Source: CAZYBU01 sp964645775
GTDB taxonomy: Bacteria; Spirochaetota; UBA4802; UBA5550
Assembly (NCBI GenBank): GCA_964645775.1
Contig: CAZYBU010000003.1
Span: 1 to 64,000 of the forward strand
DNA length: 64,000 nucleotides
Direction: 5' to 3'
Shown: one piece after another, positions 34,701-41,661 of the stretch
How the letters are laid out: every line of letters begins with the position of its first letter
Numbering within the stretch: the first letter of the stretch is position 1
Position numbers and translations under genes: made by a program
The notes under the pieces: model-generated
Databases searched by the model: none
Told to the model about the DNA's origin: nothing
What the model saw: the letters and a program-made list of their open reading frames with translations, nothing else

Positions 34701-34889
34701 CCCGTGGTCATGACAACGATTTCCACGGTTGCCGGCCTTCTCCCCACCGCCTACGGCATAGCCGGATACGATTACATCATCTCGGACATGATGCTCGCCA
34801 TCTCCTGGGGTCTGATCGTGGGAACCATTGTCGTCCTTTTCCTTATCCCTATTCTCTTCAGCCTTACAACCACCATGGAGAAAACCTAG
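31704..34889 (+). CDS. RND-family efflux transporter (AcrB/HAE-1 type)
   Basis: A 1061-aa inner-membrane pump with the RND plan: membrane helix 1 (about 11-31), a large periplasmic domain, helices 2-6, a charged cytoplasmic linker unusually rich in Lys/Glu (about 515-545), helix 7, a second periplasmic domain and helices 8-12. The proton-relay pair is Asp404-Asp405 in GMVVDDAIVVAENI. It would export a hydrophobic or lipid-like substrate by proton exchange. No membrane-fusion (HlyD/AcrA-like) gene lies on either side; a TolC-like gene follows directly. The start at 31704 gives the usual short N-terminal tail; an upstream in-frame ATG at 31659 falls on the -10 region. Confidence 0.92.
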   Translation: MKETFIAYFTNRHLLVNLITVVVLVGGFLAWQNMPREELPGIDLWGVSITVSYPGASPYEIDQLITTPIESSIRSISGIDRIKSRAKSGVSSTVVYINKDVITLDEATNEIRNRVMMLKLPGKPYIRKHTTEDDAIITIGIYDPSSQKLDDKKRRKIQEFVISFQSRILKLQEVSSADLGGYHKPEFRIEADPVGMNRYNTPISEVMKAIKENHVRGPAGDLANLKNERVTIRSALDTKEKLENTVIRETFEGQGVRLRDVARVRNTFAESESLVKLNGHEAVFVNIVKNGSSGIIETATKVQEELTRIRSSQDSEKGYVIQVVSDQSRGVDNRMSLVVSNGAIGFLLIILTLLAFLNLSSAVWVAMGIPFTMAFTLIIANIMGYSVNNVTLAGMIIVLGMVVDDAIVVAENIHSLREKGVPPHRAAAEGAAYVFLPITASILTTIMAFIPLLGFDNKFAAVNEPFPVIISIMLLGSIVESILILPAHLVMPAPAWLRKIYSFGLAQKLTSLAEKRLKKGKEKEKKTARQKKSEPPLMKKAHWFDRIEEGYARSLEKVLVRRKRFLLLFLLIPILAVVLFVTGMRFILFPKKEVTETIVSVAAPGMMSLADQERLSRQVDRVLEKYRGNEVLAYQSNMTRGKWGSGEELNRITWTIQLKPRDQRKKPLTQLEEEWKDKLKDLKGLSDVQMRQARFGQESGRPLELWLQDNNDERRREVADRLARELETLPAVENLLVERPRETSEYHISIDGQKAARLGISPSRSGDILRTIVEGRTLYNLLINNIETGVRLIVPEEHRSSLERVLAIPVANRGHYLIPLSEIVSSDLVSSPSEVYKEDGIRTVRIFAGIVRGSDESPLSIARQVEEKILPVIHRNFPNTLIQWGGEVKDSRETSRDFMGAILLVLFLIYSLMAVLFNSMTRPIIVMLAIPFGVAGIIIALRAHGIDQFGIFTSVGALGLSGIVVNDAIIMIVRLQDIIRNAEKVTPALITEAARSRIRPVVMTTISTVAGLLPTAYGIAGYDYIISDMMLAISWGLIVGTIVVLFLIPILFSLTTTMEKT

Positions 34890-36311
34890 ATGAGACTTGC
34901 CTCAACCATTTTCGTGGCTCTGTTCCTGGCCCTCCAGCCCGTTTATGCGCAGGATGAAACCCGTGAAGAAAAGGAACAGGAGATAGTATCCCTGGACCGT
35001 TTCATCCGTCTGGCCTGCCGGAACGATCCAAAATTCCAGGTGATTCTCGCCGATAATCTGAAGATTGCCTATAAACGGAGGCTTAAGCTCCCTCCCCGGG
35101 ACATCGTCCTCTCAACCACAGCCGGTTTCGGCGTACTGGTAAACGACCCGGAACAGTTCGGGCCGGATGTTACCGTTTCTCTTAACAAACTTTTTCCCAC
35201 CAGCGGGACCAGGGTCTCCGGCTTCTTCGAGCTGAAACCCTACAAGAACAACTACGAACTCTACACGGCTTACGGAGTGGAGATCAGCCAGTCTATCGCC
35301 CGCAACGCCTTCGGAAAAACCAGCCGTATGCTGGAGCATGTCACCGGCCTGGAATCCCAGCTGGCGAGATACCAGATCATAGAGGCCTACGAGGAATACC
35401 TCTCGAAGCTGATTAACCTGTATCACCAGTGGAAATACGATTACCACAACTACAGTACGGCCCGTCAGGCCCGGCAGGACTATCTTCGTCTTCTGGGGAA
35501 CGTCCGCCAGAGGCGCAGGATGAGGGTTGCCGATAACACGGACGTTAACCAGGTTTATCTTCAGTACCTGAACCTCAAAGAGACTGCCACCCGGGCCAGG
35601 ATGCAGTACATTAAGAGCCATAACGAGGTGGCCCGTTCCTGCGGCCTGCCGGAATACTCGGAAAACGGGAACAATGCCCGACCGGATGATTCCATCACAC
35701 GCTTCCCGGGAGAAGAAGAAAAGGAGATCCAGAAATTCCTGAATGAATCCAGGACCTCTCACATGTTTCAGGTCATCGAGAAGAAGGAGGACCTGAAGGT
35801 CGAGATGGCCGCCGATGAGCTTCTTCCTTCAACACATTTTGTCATCGGCTTTCGCAGGGATGAATCGGCCTGGGATCCGGGCGAGGGGACCAGCACCCTC
35901 TACGGCGGCTTCCGGCTCGACCATCGTTTCATCAATGATCATTCAAAAGCTAAACTCGGTGAAGCGAAGGCGAACCTCAAAAAGGAACGGCTTACCATCA
36001 GGGAGAACAGGAGCAGACTCCTGATGAACCTGAAGAACCTTCACCGGGCCATTACCATGGAACGGGAGCTTATCGATCTTCACAGCGAGCGGGCCAGGGT
36101 CGCTCAGGCCATTGTTAACGGCAAACAGAGACGCTATCGCCAGGCCCTGACCGACCTCTCTGACCTTGTTCTCAGCATAAAAGAACTCCATAAGCAGAAA
36201 AACGCCGTGGTCAATCACCGTTATCAGCTTTCCCGCCTTGTGACGGAATGGCTGAGGTTGACGGACAGCCTTGTTATCCGGGAAGACATAGAAAATCGTC
36301 ACGAAAGATAA
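34890..36311 (+). CDS. TolC-like outer-membrane efflux protein
   Basis: A 473-aa protein with a signal peptide (cleavage after VYAQ, residue ~20), two repeats each with a beta-hairpin and long coiled helices: 'LFPTSGTRVSGFFEL' and 'YGGFRLDHRFINDHSKAKLGEAKANL' are the barrel-strand and helix starts usual in the outer membrane factor family. It begins the base after the RND stop codon, with GGAG 9 nt upstream inside the RND gene, so the two are coupled and surely work together. Arg/Lys/Glu-rich helices make up the periplasmic tunnel. The long region between repeats carries a low-complexity acidic stretch. Confidence 0.8.
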   Translation: MRLASTIFVALFLALQPVYAQDETREEKEQEIVSLDRFIRLACRNDPKFQVILADNLKIAYKRRLKLPPRDIVLSTTAGFGVLVNDPEQFGPDVTVSLNKLFPTSGTRVSGFFELKPYKNNYELYTAYGVEISQSIARNAFGKTSRMLEHVTGLESQLARYQIIEAYEEYLSKLINLYHQWKYDYHNYSTARQARQDYLRLLGNVRQRRRMRVADNTDVNQVYLQYLNLKETATRARMQYIKSHNEVARSCGLPEYSENGNNARPDDSITRFPGEEEKEIQKFLNESRTSHMFQVIEKKEDLKVEMAADELLPSTHFVIGFRRDESAWDPGEGTSTLYGGFRLDHRFINDHSKAKLGEAKANLKKERLTIRENRSRLLMNLKNLHRAITMERELIDLHSERARVAQAIVNGKQRRYRQALTDLSDLVLSIKELHKQKNAVVNHRYQLSRLVTEWLRLTDSLVIREDIENRHER

Positions 36312-36368
36312 AAAACATGAGACAAGGAGACCGGGAATGATAAGGTTGTCCCTGACAGGTACCCGTTT

Positions 36369-37472
36369 ATGAAAGTCAACTGGCTCTACAGGATAACCGG
36401 AATTATGGTGGGGATTATAACGATCCTTTTTGTCACAGCGATAGTTGTGGTGATCCTGCATCTCTTCCCTGCCGATTCCAGTGAACGGTATGTCATCGAT
36501 ACTTCCAGCATCAAGATGAAGCATTCCAGGGAACAGATCTTCTGCGTGCGCCATAGCGGAAAGATGATCATCTCCATAACTCAGTGCGGGGAGGTCCACC
36601 GTAAAAAGGGAGAGGCCGATGTCCTTGTCTACGCGGAGTACGCTCGCTACCTTGACAGGGGGGACAGTCTCTATCATTTTCAGAACAACCTGACTAATTA
36701 CCAGCACCTCTTTCCCCTGGAAAAACTGTTGCCTCACGCTAACCAGATTCTGAAATCCTTCATGGATGATATTGGAAACCTTCTTTCCTCTCCCTATTTC
36801 AACAGCACCTACGTTCCGAGGATCACTGCCCTGCTCAAGAAACACCTGAACGCCCTGCAGAAAAGCCCGGCGATCCAAAAACGCCTCAATCGGATTCTTT
36901 CCTCTGTAAAAAAGGACGCCGGAAAACAACTGAGCGAAGGCGATCTCGGCAAAGAACTTAAGAAACAGGCCATGAAGGGTGCGAAGAAATATCTCCTGGC
37001 CCGGGGATGCGTCATGCTACGATCACCCTACATAAAAGACCGGTGCATGAACAGCTTCATGGACTGGTACCTGAAGAAGATCAGCAGCAGTAAAAAGATA
37101 GAAAAAAGCATACAAGAACTGGCCCGGGACGTGGCGAACGACCCGCAGCTACGAAAGACCCTGATCCTGGCGGCCCGCATGTTCGCCACATCCCTGGCGG
37201 AAGACCCGGAACTCAAGCGGCTGGGCCGCGATATACTGGAAGACAAAGAAGTCATCGCATTCCTTGATCCAACCTTCGAACTTACGGCCACCGTACTGCG
37301 GGAAGAGGTGCCTCCCCTGTTCATGGAGGGAAAGACCTTTACTCCGATTGTCTTCCTCCTGGTCAGGGAAAGCTTTATTAACAGGCGGAAGGCCTTCTGG
37401 CTCTCCTTCCATCAGAAGGTTCCGAAACCACTCAGAAAAAAGAGCGCCGTTTTGAGGTCCAGGGATGAATGA
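36369..37472 (+). CDS. Membrane-anchored helical protein, unknown
   Basis: A 367-aa protein with one N-terminal membrane helix (about residues 8-32) and a large, almost wholly helical domain rich in Lys, Leu and Glu, most likely periplasmic. Four Cys are present, two close together (MLRSP region near 214-227), and could form a disulphide. It does not show the barrel-sandwich or lipoyl motifs of membrane-fusion proteins, nor the MCE domain of MlaD. Position is telling: between a TolC-like protein and a MlaF/MlaE-like fusion, overlapping the latter by 8 nt. I infer a periplasmic link in an envelope transporter, but no family is recognised. Confidence 0.65.
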   Translation: MKVNWLYRITGIMVGIITILFVTAIVVVILHLFPADSSERYVIDTSSIKMKHSREQIFCVRHSGKMIISITQCGEVHRKKGEADVLVYAEYARYLDRGDSLYHFQNNLTNYQHLFPLEKLLPHANQILKSFMDDIGNLLSSPYFNSTYVPRITALLKKHLNALQKSPAIQKRLNRILSSVKKDAGKQLSEGDLGKELKKQAMKGAKKYLLARGCVMLRSPYIKDRCMNSFMDWYLKKISSSKKIEKSIQELARDVANDPQLRKTLILAARMFATSLAEDPELKRLGRDILEDKEVIAFLDPTFELTATVLREEVPPLFMEGKTFTPIVFLLVRESFINRRKAFWLSFHQKVPKPLRKKSAVLRSRDE

Positions 37473-39060
37473 ATCAAAAGCCATAGAGATCCGGGACCTC
37501 TCGGTCATATCCCCCCAGGGGGACCTGATCTATGACGATGTGTCCCTGGATGTGGAGGCCGGGGACATCGCCATATTCATGGGAGGTTCCGGATCGGGTA
37601 AAAGTGTTCTTATGAAGATCATCTCCGGTCTTATCCGGCCAAATGAGGGCGGATGGACAATCCGGGGTTCCATACGGGTATTTGGCCAGGATATCTTCCA
37701 GGAACAGTCCCCCAGGGTTAGCTACATCTTCCAGGACTACGCCCTTTTCGAGGACCTCTCCCTGGAGCAAAACCTCTCTATTGCCCGGGACCACTCACCT
37801 AACACCCTTTTTGAGCAGGATCGGGTCTACCTGGAAGAGCAGGTCTACGATGTTCTTCTCCATGATATTCCGAGAGATGTCCCGGTCATATCCCTGTCAG
37901 GCGGACAGAAACAGCGCCTTGCCATCGCACGGGCCCTTTTCTATAACCCCGATATCATTATCTTCGACGAACCGAACTCCGGCCTGGACGCCAAGAGCGC
38001 CCGTTCCCTCGCCGGACTGATCCAGGGTATCGGTCACCGGTTCAACCGGACCCTGCTGCTGGTACTACACCATCTCCATAATTTCCTCTCCATCGCGGAC
38101 AGGGTCTACCTCATCGATCCTTCAACCCGGAGGATGCGCGATGTCACAGGCCATGACGAAAAGGAACTTGAGGATGGCATCACCAGTCGCGTTGATGGCG
38201 AGAAGGACAAAGATTATAGCCCGGTCCACCCCTTCTGGGCCGCCGTGGACCTGGCGGGTGAAATCGTCATCGACTTCATGAAGTCCCTGACCCGCTACTT
38301 TATCTTCCCCAGGATCAAGCGGCCGAAATGGGCACTCTTCTACTTCTGGTATTACCAGAGAATGGTCGGCATATTCTCCTGGACGAACATCCTCTACATG
38401 ATAATCGCGGGTATCATCATAGGCTTTGTGGCCACCTATTTTATCTTTGAACTGCTCCCCTACAGGGAGATACTGGAACCCCTGCTCAATAACCAGCTCC
38501 TCCGTGGCGTGGGCTACATGCTCTACCGCCTGGCCATACCCCTGATAGCCACAATTCTTATCGCGGCCAAGAACGGAGCCATTGTGGCGGCTGACATAGC
38601 GACACGTACCTATAACCGGCAGCTTTTATCCATGCAGACCCTCTCAATCCCCTACAGAGGCTATCTCCTCACCGGTATTCTGTGGAGCTTTGTTATTCAT
38701 ACACCCCTTCTGGCCATGTTCGTCAGTTTTGAGGCCTCACGCTTCACGAGCCTTGTAGTCTATAAATGGCTCCAGCCGGAAATGAGCTACTATCTCTGGG
38801 ATTACAGCTTTCATAAATCCTTATTGGTAGAGGGCTGGTTTATCCCCTTATATTACGGCTGGTGGTGGGTCCTGAGCAAGACAGCGGTAAGCGGAGTGCT
38901 GGTTGGTTACATCGCATGGTTCCTCGGTTCCAGGGAGAAGAAATCGATTAGGGACGTGAACAACAGCGTCACCCTGACCATCATTCTGAGCACCATCGCC
39001 GTACTACTGGTTCATTTCATCTTCACCATCGTGGAATTCACCCATGAGTGGTACGGTTAG
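37465..39060 (+). CDS. Fused ABC ATPase and MlaE-like permease
   Basis: A 531-aa single chain. Residues 1-235 are an ABC ATPase with Walker A GGSGSGKS near 40-47, signature LSGGQ at 144-148, and Walker B IIIFDEP with Asp168-Glu169. Residues 270-531 are a permease with about five membrane helices; 'IAAKNGAIVAADIATRTYNRQ' and 'LSIPYRGYLL' follow the MlaE pattern (G-x-x-G-A-x-x-A-x-x-G-T...ALxxxGxxxxxYLV). MlaF and MlaE are normally separate genes in phospholipid (Mla) or MCE lipid transport; here they are one protein. It is preceded by RND, TolC-like and unknown genes on the same strand. GAGG/AGGG lies upstream of the ATG. Confidence 0.78.
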   Translation: MNESKAIEIRDLSVISPQGDLIYDDVSLDVEAGDIAIFMGGSGSGKSVLMKIISGLIRPNEGGWTIRGSIRVFGQDIFQEQSPRVSYIFQDYALFEDLSLEQNLSIARDHSPNTLFEQDRVYLEEQVYDVLLHDIPRDVPVISLSGGQKQRLAIARALFYNPDIIIFDEPNSGLDAKSARSLAGLIQGIGHRFNRTLLLVLHHLHNFLSIADRVYLIDPSTRRMRDVTGHDEKELEDGITSRVDGEKDKDYSPVHPFWAAVDLAGEIVIDFMKSLTRYFIFPRIKRPKWALFYFWYYQRMVGIFSWTNILYMIIAGIIIGFVATYFIFELLPYREILEPLLNNQLLRGVGYMLYRLAIPLIATILIAAKNGAIVAADIATRTYNRQLLSMQTLSIPYRGYLLTGILWSFVIHTPLLAMFVSFEASRFTSLVVYKWLQPEMSYYLWDYSFHKSLLVEGWFIPLYYGWWWVLSKTAVSGVLVGYIAWFLGSREKKSIRDVNNSVTLTIILSTIAVLLVHFIFTIVEFTHEWYG

Positions 39061-39133
39061 GGTCGGACCGAGTTATCATCAAATTAGCTTTATCTCGACA
39101 AAGAACTGTACTATCAGGCAAAGCGCTCATCTG

Positions 39134-39841
39134 TTATCTGGGGATGAGACTATGATTGGTCATGGTTGTCCAAATCTGGAATTTCCGGTTCGGATAGAAG
39201 ACCGGAACGTGAACATGAAACCGAACATTCGTTGACACAGGCAGACTAACCTTCGCAGAGGTCGGTCCCATTATAACGTTCATGTTCAAACTGCGTGTGG
39301 CGGCAGGAAGTTCCGCCTTGGTTCCGCTCATCATGACCATGGCCAGGTCCTTCTTGCTCATGTAGACAAGTCCAGAAAAATGACGGTTCGTTTTTTTTCT
39401 GGGTACAATTCGTATGATATGACACTCCTGGCCCTGTACGCTTTTTACTCCTCCATAGCTGTACCTGTAATGGGAATCGCTGTTCCTGCCAAAGATGGGA
39501 TACATGGCGTCATCCCCGGGATGCTCCCTGTATTGATCGGGTGACATGACCTTACCGTTTTTCACATATCGAACGACACGAACGACCTCCGGTTTTCCCT
39601 CACCGAAATACTGCCGCACCACAAGTGTGGTCTCCACCCGATCCTTCACCTCCCCGCTCTTCGCGTCCCGGATAACAGTCGTTGAGGTATGAAGGGACTG
39701 ATAACCGGCGTATTGATCAAAAAAGGAGCCCTGCCGTTCCCGTATGCCTTTAATCATTCCATCCAGGTCGAGCGCAGAGAGACTCATGGGGATAAATGAG
39801 AAAAGGAAGGTCATGACTATTCCGACGCGCAGTAGTTTCAT
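39134..39841 (-). CDS. LolA-like outer-membrane lipoprotein-sorting protein
   Basis: A 235-aa exported protein with a signal peptide (about residues 1-24) and an incomplete beta-barrel of the LolA/LppX/RseB class: 'TTVIRDAKSGEVKDRVETTL', 'VQGQECHIIRIVPR' and 'VYMSKKDLAMVMM' are strands of the hydrophobic half-barrel typical of DUF4292/LolA-like families. Such proteins carry lipids or lipoproteins across the periplasm and are often found beside MmpL/RND genes. It is convergent with the MlaFE-like fusion, 73 bp away. GAGG lies 8 nt before the ATG. Confidence 0.65.
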   Translation of the reverse strand: MKLLRVGIVMTFLFSFIPMSLSALDLDGMIKGIRERQGSFFDQYAGYQSLHTSTTVIRDAKSGEVKDRVETTLVVRQYFGEGKPEVVRVVRYVKNGKVMSPDQYREHPGDDAMYPIFGRNSDSHYRYSYGGVKSVQGQECHIIRIVPRKKTNRHFSGLVYMSKKDLAMVMMSGTKAELPAATRSLNMNVIMGPTSAKVSLPVSTNVRFHVHVPVFYPNRKFQIWTTMTNHSLIPR

Positions 39842-39856
39842 GGCAATAACCTCATT

Positions 39857-39929
39857 TGGAGATGATGGGATTCGAACCCACGGCCTCCAGAGTGCGATTC
39901 TGGCGCTCTCCCAGCTGAGCTACATCCCC
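39857..39929 (-). tRNA. tRNA-Ala, anticodon CGC
   Basis: A 73-nt cloverleaf on the minus strand. Acceptor stem GGGGATG/CATCTCC includes the G3:U70 wobble pair that marks alanine tRNAs; the anticodon stem CCAGA/TCTGG holds the loop ATCGCAC with anticodon CGC (reads GCG); the T-loop has GTTCGAATCC; discriminator A73. CCA is not encoded. A minus-strand promoter fits: TTGACT (39968-39963), 18-nt spacer, TTCTAT (39944-39939). Confidence 0.97.
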
Positions 39930-39964
39930 ATCCGGTACATAGAAAGAACAGAAGATGAAAGAAG

Positions 39965-39983
39965 TCAAATGATTATCATTCTC
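39965..39983. promoter_or_regulatory. Fur-box-like palindrome
   Basis: The minus strand reads GAGAATGATAATCATTTGA, matching the 19-bp Fur consensus at 15 of 19 positions, with a perfect 13-bp palindrome AATGATtATCATT at 39968-39980. It overlaps the -35 box of the tRNA promoter and lies about 90 bp before the alkyltransferase gene. The regulator and the target are unproven. Confidence 0.4.
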
Positions 39984-40072
39984 AATTATGCCCTTTCCCG
40001 GGACAGAAGAAGGGAATACTTATCGACATACTTGCATTCTACTCCAGACTGGACCAGATATCGGAGAGTGAG

Positions 40073-40636
40073 ATGAAAAGGAACAGTCCCACGATTAAGC
40101 ATTCCACGGCCCGGCAACAGATCTTAACAAATCTGGGGCCGGTTACCCTTCTCTGGAACGAAGAGAGTTCTTTCTGCACCGGCATAATCCTGCCGGAAAA
40201 CCGTGTCCATCAGACACTTCCCCTTCTTCCCCTTCTTCCCCTGAAGGCTCTGCCCGAAAACCTTTCATCCCTGAAATCGGCTGTAACTGCCTGCGCCCGC
40301 GGCCAATGGAAACCTTTCGACCTTACCCTCCTGGACCGGCAAGGGATCTCCGACTTTCACTGGAAGATACTCATGACAGATTTCAGAATCCCGCCCGGTA
40401 CGGTTTCAACCTACGGGATGGTCGCACAAAACGCCGGATACCCGAAAGCGGCCCGTGCCGCGGGAGGCGCCCTGGCAGGCAATCCCTGGCCCCTGGTGAT
40501 CCCCTGTCACAGGGTTATCCGGTCGGACAGGCGACCGGGCGGTTTCCAGAGCGGCGCTTCAACAAAACTGGAACTGCTCCTTCTCGAAGGTGTTGTCCCT
40601 GACGAAGACGGAAGAATACCTTCCCGTTTTTTCTAA
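40073..40636 (+). CDS. ogt: Methylated-DNA--protein-cysteine S-methyltransferase
   Basis: A 187-aa DNA-repair protein that removes alkyl groups from O6-alkylguanine to its own Cys. It has the helix-turn-helix region 'PPGTVSTYGMVAQNAGYPKAARAAGGALAGNP' and the active Cys145 in PCHRVI, followed by the GGFQSG substrate-binding loop. There is no AraC-like (Ada) N-terminal half, so it is Ogt/MGMT-like. GGAGAGTGAG lies just before the ATG. It is a single gene divergent from tRNA-Ala. Confidence 0.93.
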   Translation: MKRNSPTIKHSTARQQILTNLGPVTLLWNEESSFCTGIILPENRVHQTLPLLPLLPLKALPENLSSLKSAVTACARGQWKPFDLTLLDRQGISDFHWKILMTDFRIPPGTVSTYGMVAQNAGYPKAARAAGGALAGNPWPLVIPCHRVIRSDRRPGGFQSGASTKLELLLLEGVVPDEDGRIPSRFF

Positions 40637-40648
40637 AAACCTTTTCTG

Positions 40649-41038
40649 TCAATTACGTCTTCGCAGATAGAGATCGCACGCATTAAGGGCTGCACTGATA
40701 ATAATAAGGGCCAGAAAGACCGCCAGGGTCACTGTATTGACAAGTCCTGGATCAAACCTCACGCCTGTCACTTCCTGAATCAAAAACGCGATATAGGAAC
40801 TGTTCTCAATCGGATTATTAAGGGCATCCCTGACCTGCCAGTGCCATTCCGTGCAGAAACAGAACCCCCATCCGTACCAGATACCCAGAATAAACCATGA
40901 AGCGGCCGTCAGAGCAAGGGTAAGAAGGTGCCAGGGACGACTCTTTTTAAACATCCATCCGACCAGGTTAAACAATGTAAAAGCGGTATGGAAAACAAGA
41001 AAGAATATATCCGCAGCATGTAACAGCATTGTTTGCAT
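40649..41038 (-). CDS. DUF2784 small membrane protein
   Basis: A 129-aa protein with four membrane helices. It has the family's early 'ADIFFLVFHTAFTLFNLVGW', the 'WHLLTLALTAASWFILGIWYG' helix and CFCTEWHWQ between helices two and three, where the conserved Trp-His pair sits. The function of this family is unknown; some lie near envelope genes. AAGGAG lies 6 nt before the ATG. It converges with ogt (12 bp between stops) and diverges from the OmpA-like gene. Confidence 0.78.
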   Translation of the reverse strand: MQTMLLHAADIFFLVFHTAFTLFNLVGWMFKKSRPWHLLTLALTAASWFILGIWYGWGFCFCTEWHWQVRDALNNPIENSSYIAFLIQEVTGVRFDPGLVNTVTLAVFLALIIISAALNACDLYLRRRN

Positions 41039-41106
41039 AACAGGCTCCTTTTCTATCTGATTATATTAAATAATACTGCATAGCACCTGGATAAAAAAAA
41101 AAACAA

Positions 41107-41137
41107 TTGCCATCCTTTGTTGATTATCTATAATCAA
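41107..41137 (+). promoter_or_regulatory. Strong promoter with palindrome over the -10 box
   Basis: TTGCCA at 41107-41112, 16-nt spacer, perfect TATAAT at 41129-41134. The -10 box is embedded in an 18-bp palindrome, TTGATTAT (41120-41127), CT, ATAATCAA (41130-41137). A run of A residues lies just upstream of the -35 box (up to 41103). A palindrome in this position is a likely repressor site for the OmpA-like gene. Confidence 0.7.
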
Positions 41138-41174
41138 AGTTGTCTCAAAATCAAAATCATTAAGGAGGGTACCT

Positions 41175-41594
41175 ATGAAACGTACTCATCTTCTCGTCGC
41201 CATTCTTGTCGCACTGACTGTAGCTGCTGGCGCTGTGTGGGCGAACCAGATCGTAAACGGTCTTAACACCCAGCTCAAGCAATTCACAATTAAGTTTGAT
41301 CATGACAGCTACAAGTTCGAAGATCCGAAATACATCACAATCATGGACGCGGCCGCTCCGGCAATCAAGGGAATAACAACCAAGATGCCTGACGGTTATT
41401 CTCTCTATGTTATTGGTCACGCTTCAGAAGATGGTTCAGAGGCCTATAACGAGCATCTATCCAACTGGCGTGCGCGAACCGTTTACTGGAGACTTGGAAA
41501 ATCCGGTGTCGCTGAAAAGCGGATGGAATGGATCGGAAATGGCGAGAAAGCCGATAAGCGTGCCGTTACTTTCGAAATCCGACCTACTCCCTAG
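41175..41594 (+). CDS. OmpA-like domain exported protein
   Basis: A 139-aa protein with a signal peptide cleaved near VWANQ (residue 24) and a single OmpA-type peptidoglycan-binding domain: 'YSLYVIGHASEDGSEAYNEHLSNWRARTVYWRL' carries the G-H-(A/T)-D/S-x-x-G-x-x-x-x-N-x-x-L-S-x-x-R-A pattern that binds meso-DAP. There is no barrel and no lipobox, so it is a free periplasmic cell-wall protein. GGAGGG precedes the ATG by 7 nt; it has its own strong promoter and a long hairpin downstream. Confidence 0.8.
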   Translation: MKRTHLLVAILVALTVAAGAVWANQIVNGLNTQLKQFTIKFDHDSYKFEDPKYITIMDAAAPAIKGITTKMPDGYSLYVIGHASEDGSEAYNEHLSNWRARTVYWRLGKSGVAEKRMEWIGNGEKADKRAVTFEIRPTP

Positions 41595-41610
41595 TCTCTT
41601 AAACACAGAA

Positions 41611-41656
41611 ACAAACCTGGAGGGTGCCCCCATAAAAGGCCACCCTCCAGGTTTGT
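41611..41656. terminator. Long 16-bp hairpin between convergent genes
   Basis: A perfect 16-bp stem (41611-41626 with 41641-41656, 14-nt loop) lies 16 bp after the OmpA-like stop and 6 bp before the minus-strand AsmA-like stop. It has no U-run on the plus side and only scattered T on the minus side, so it may be a two-way terminator or an mRNA 3'-end stabiliser. Confidence 0.7.
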
Positions 41657-41661
41657 CATCA

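Noticed and set aside
35943..36929. 328-codon minus-strand frame
   Set aside because: Antisense to the TolC-like and unknown helical genes, both of which have good starts and coupling.
39744..40076. Plus-strand frame of 110 codons with 'GIRTHGLQSAILALSQLSYIPI'
   Set aside because: This string is the well-known false translation of a tRNA read backward; it covers the minus-strand tRNA-Ala and the 3' part of the LolA-like gene.
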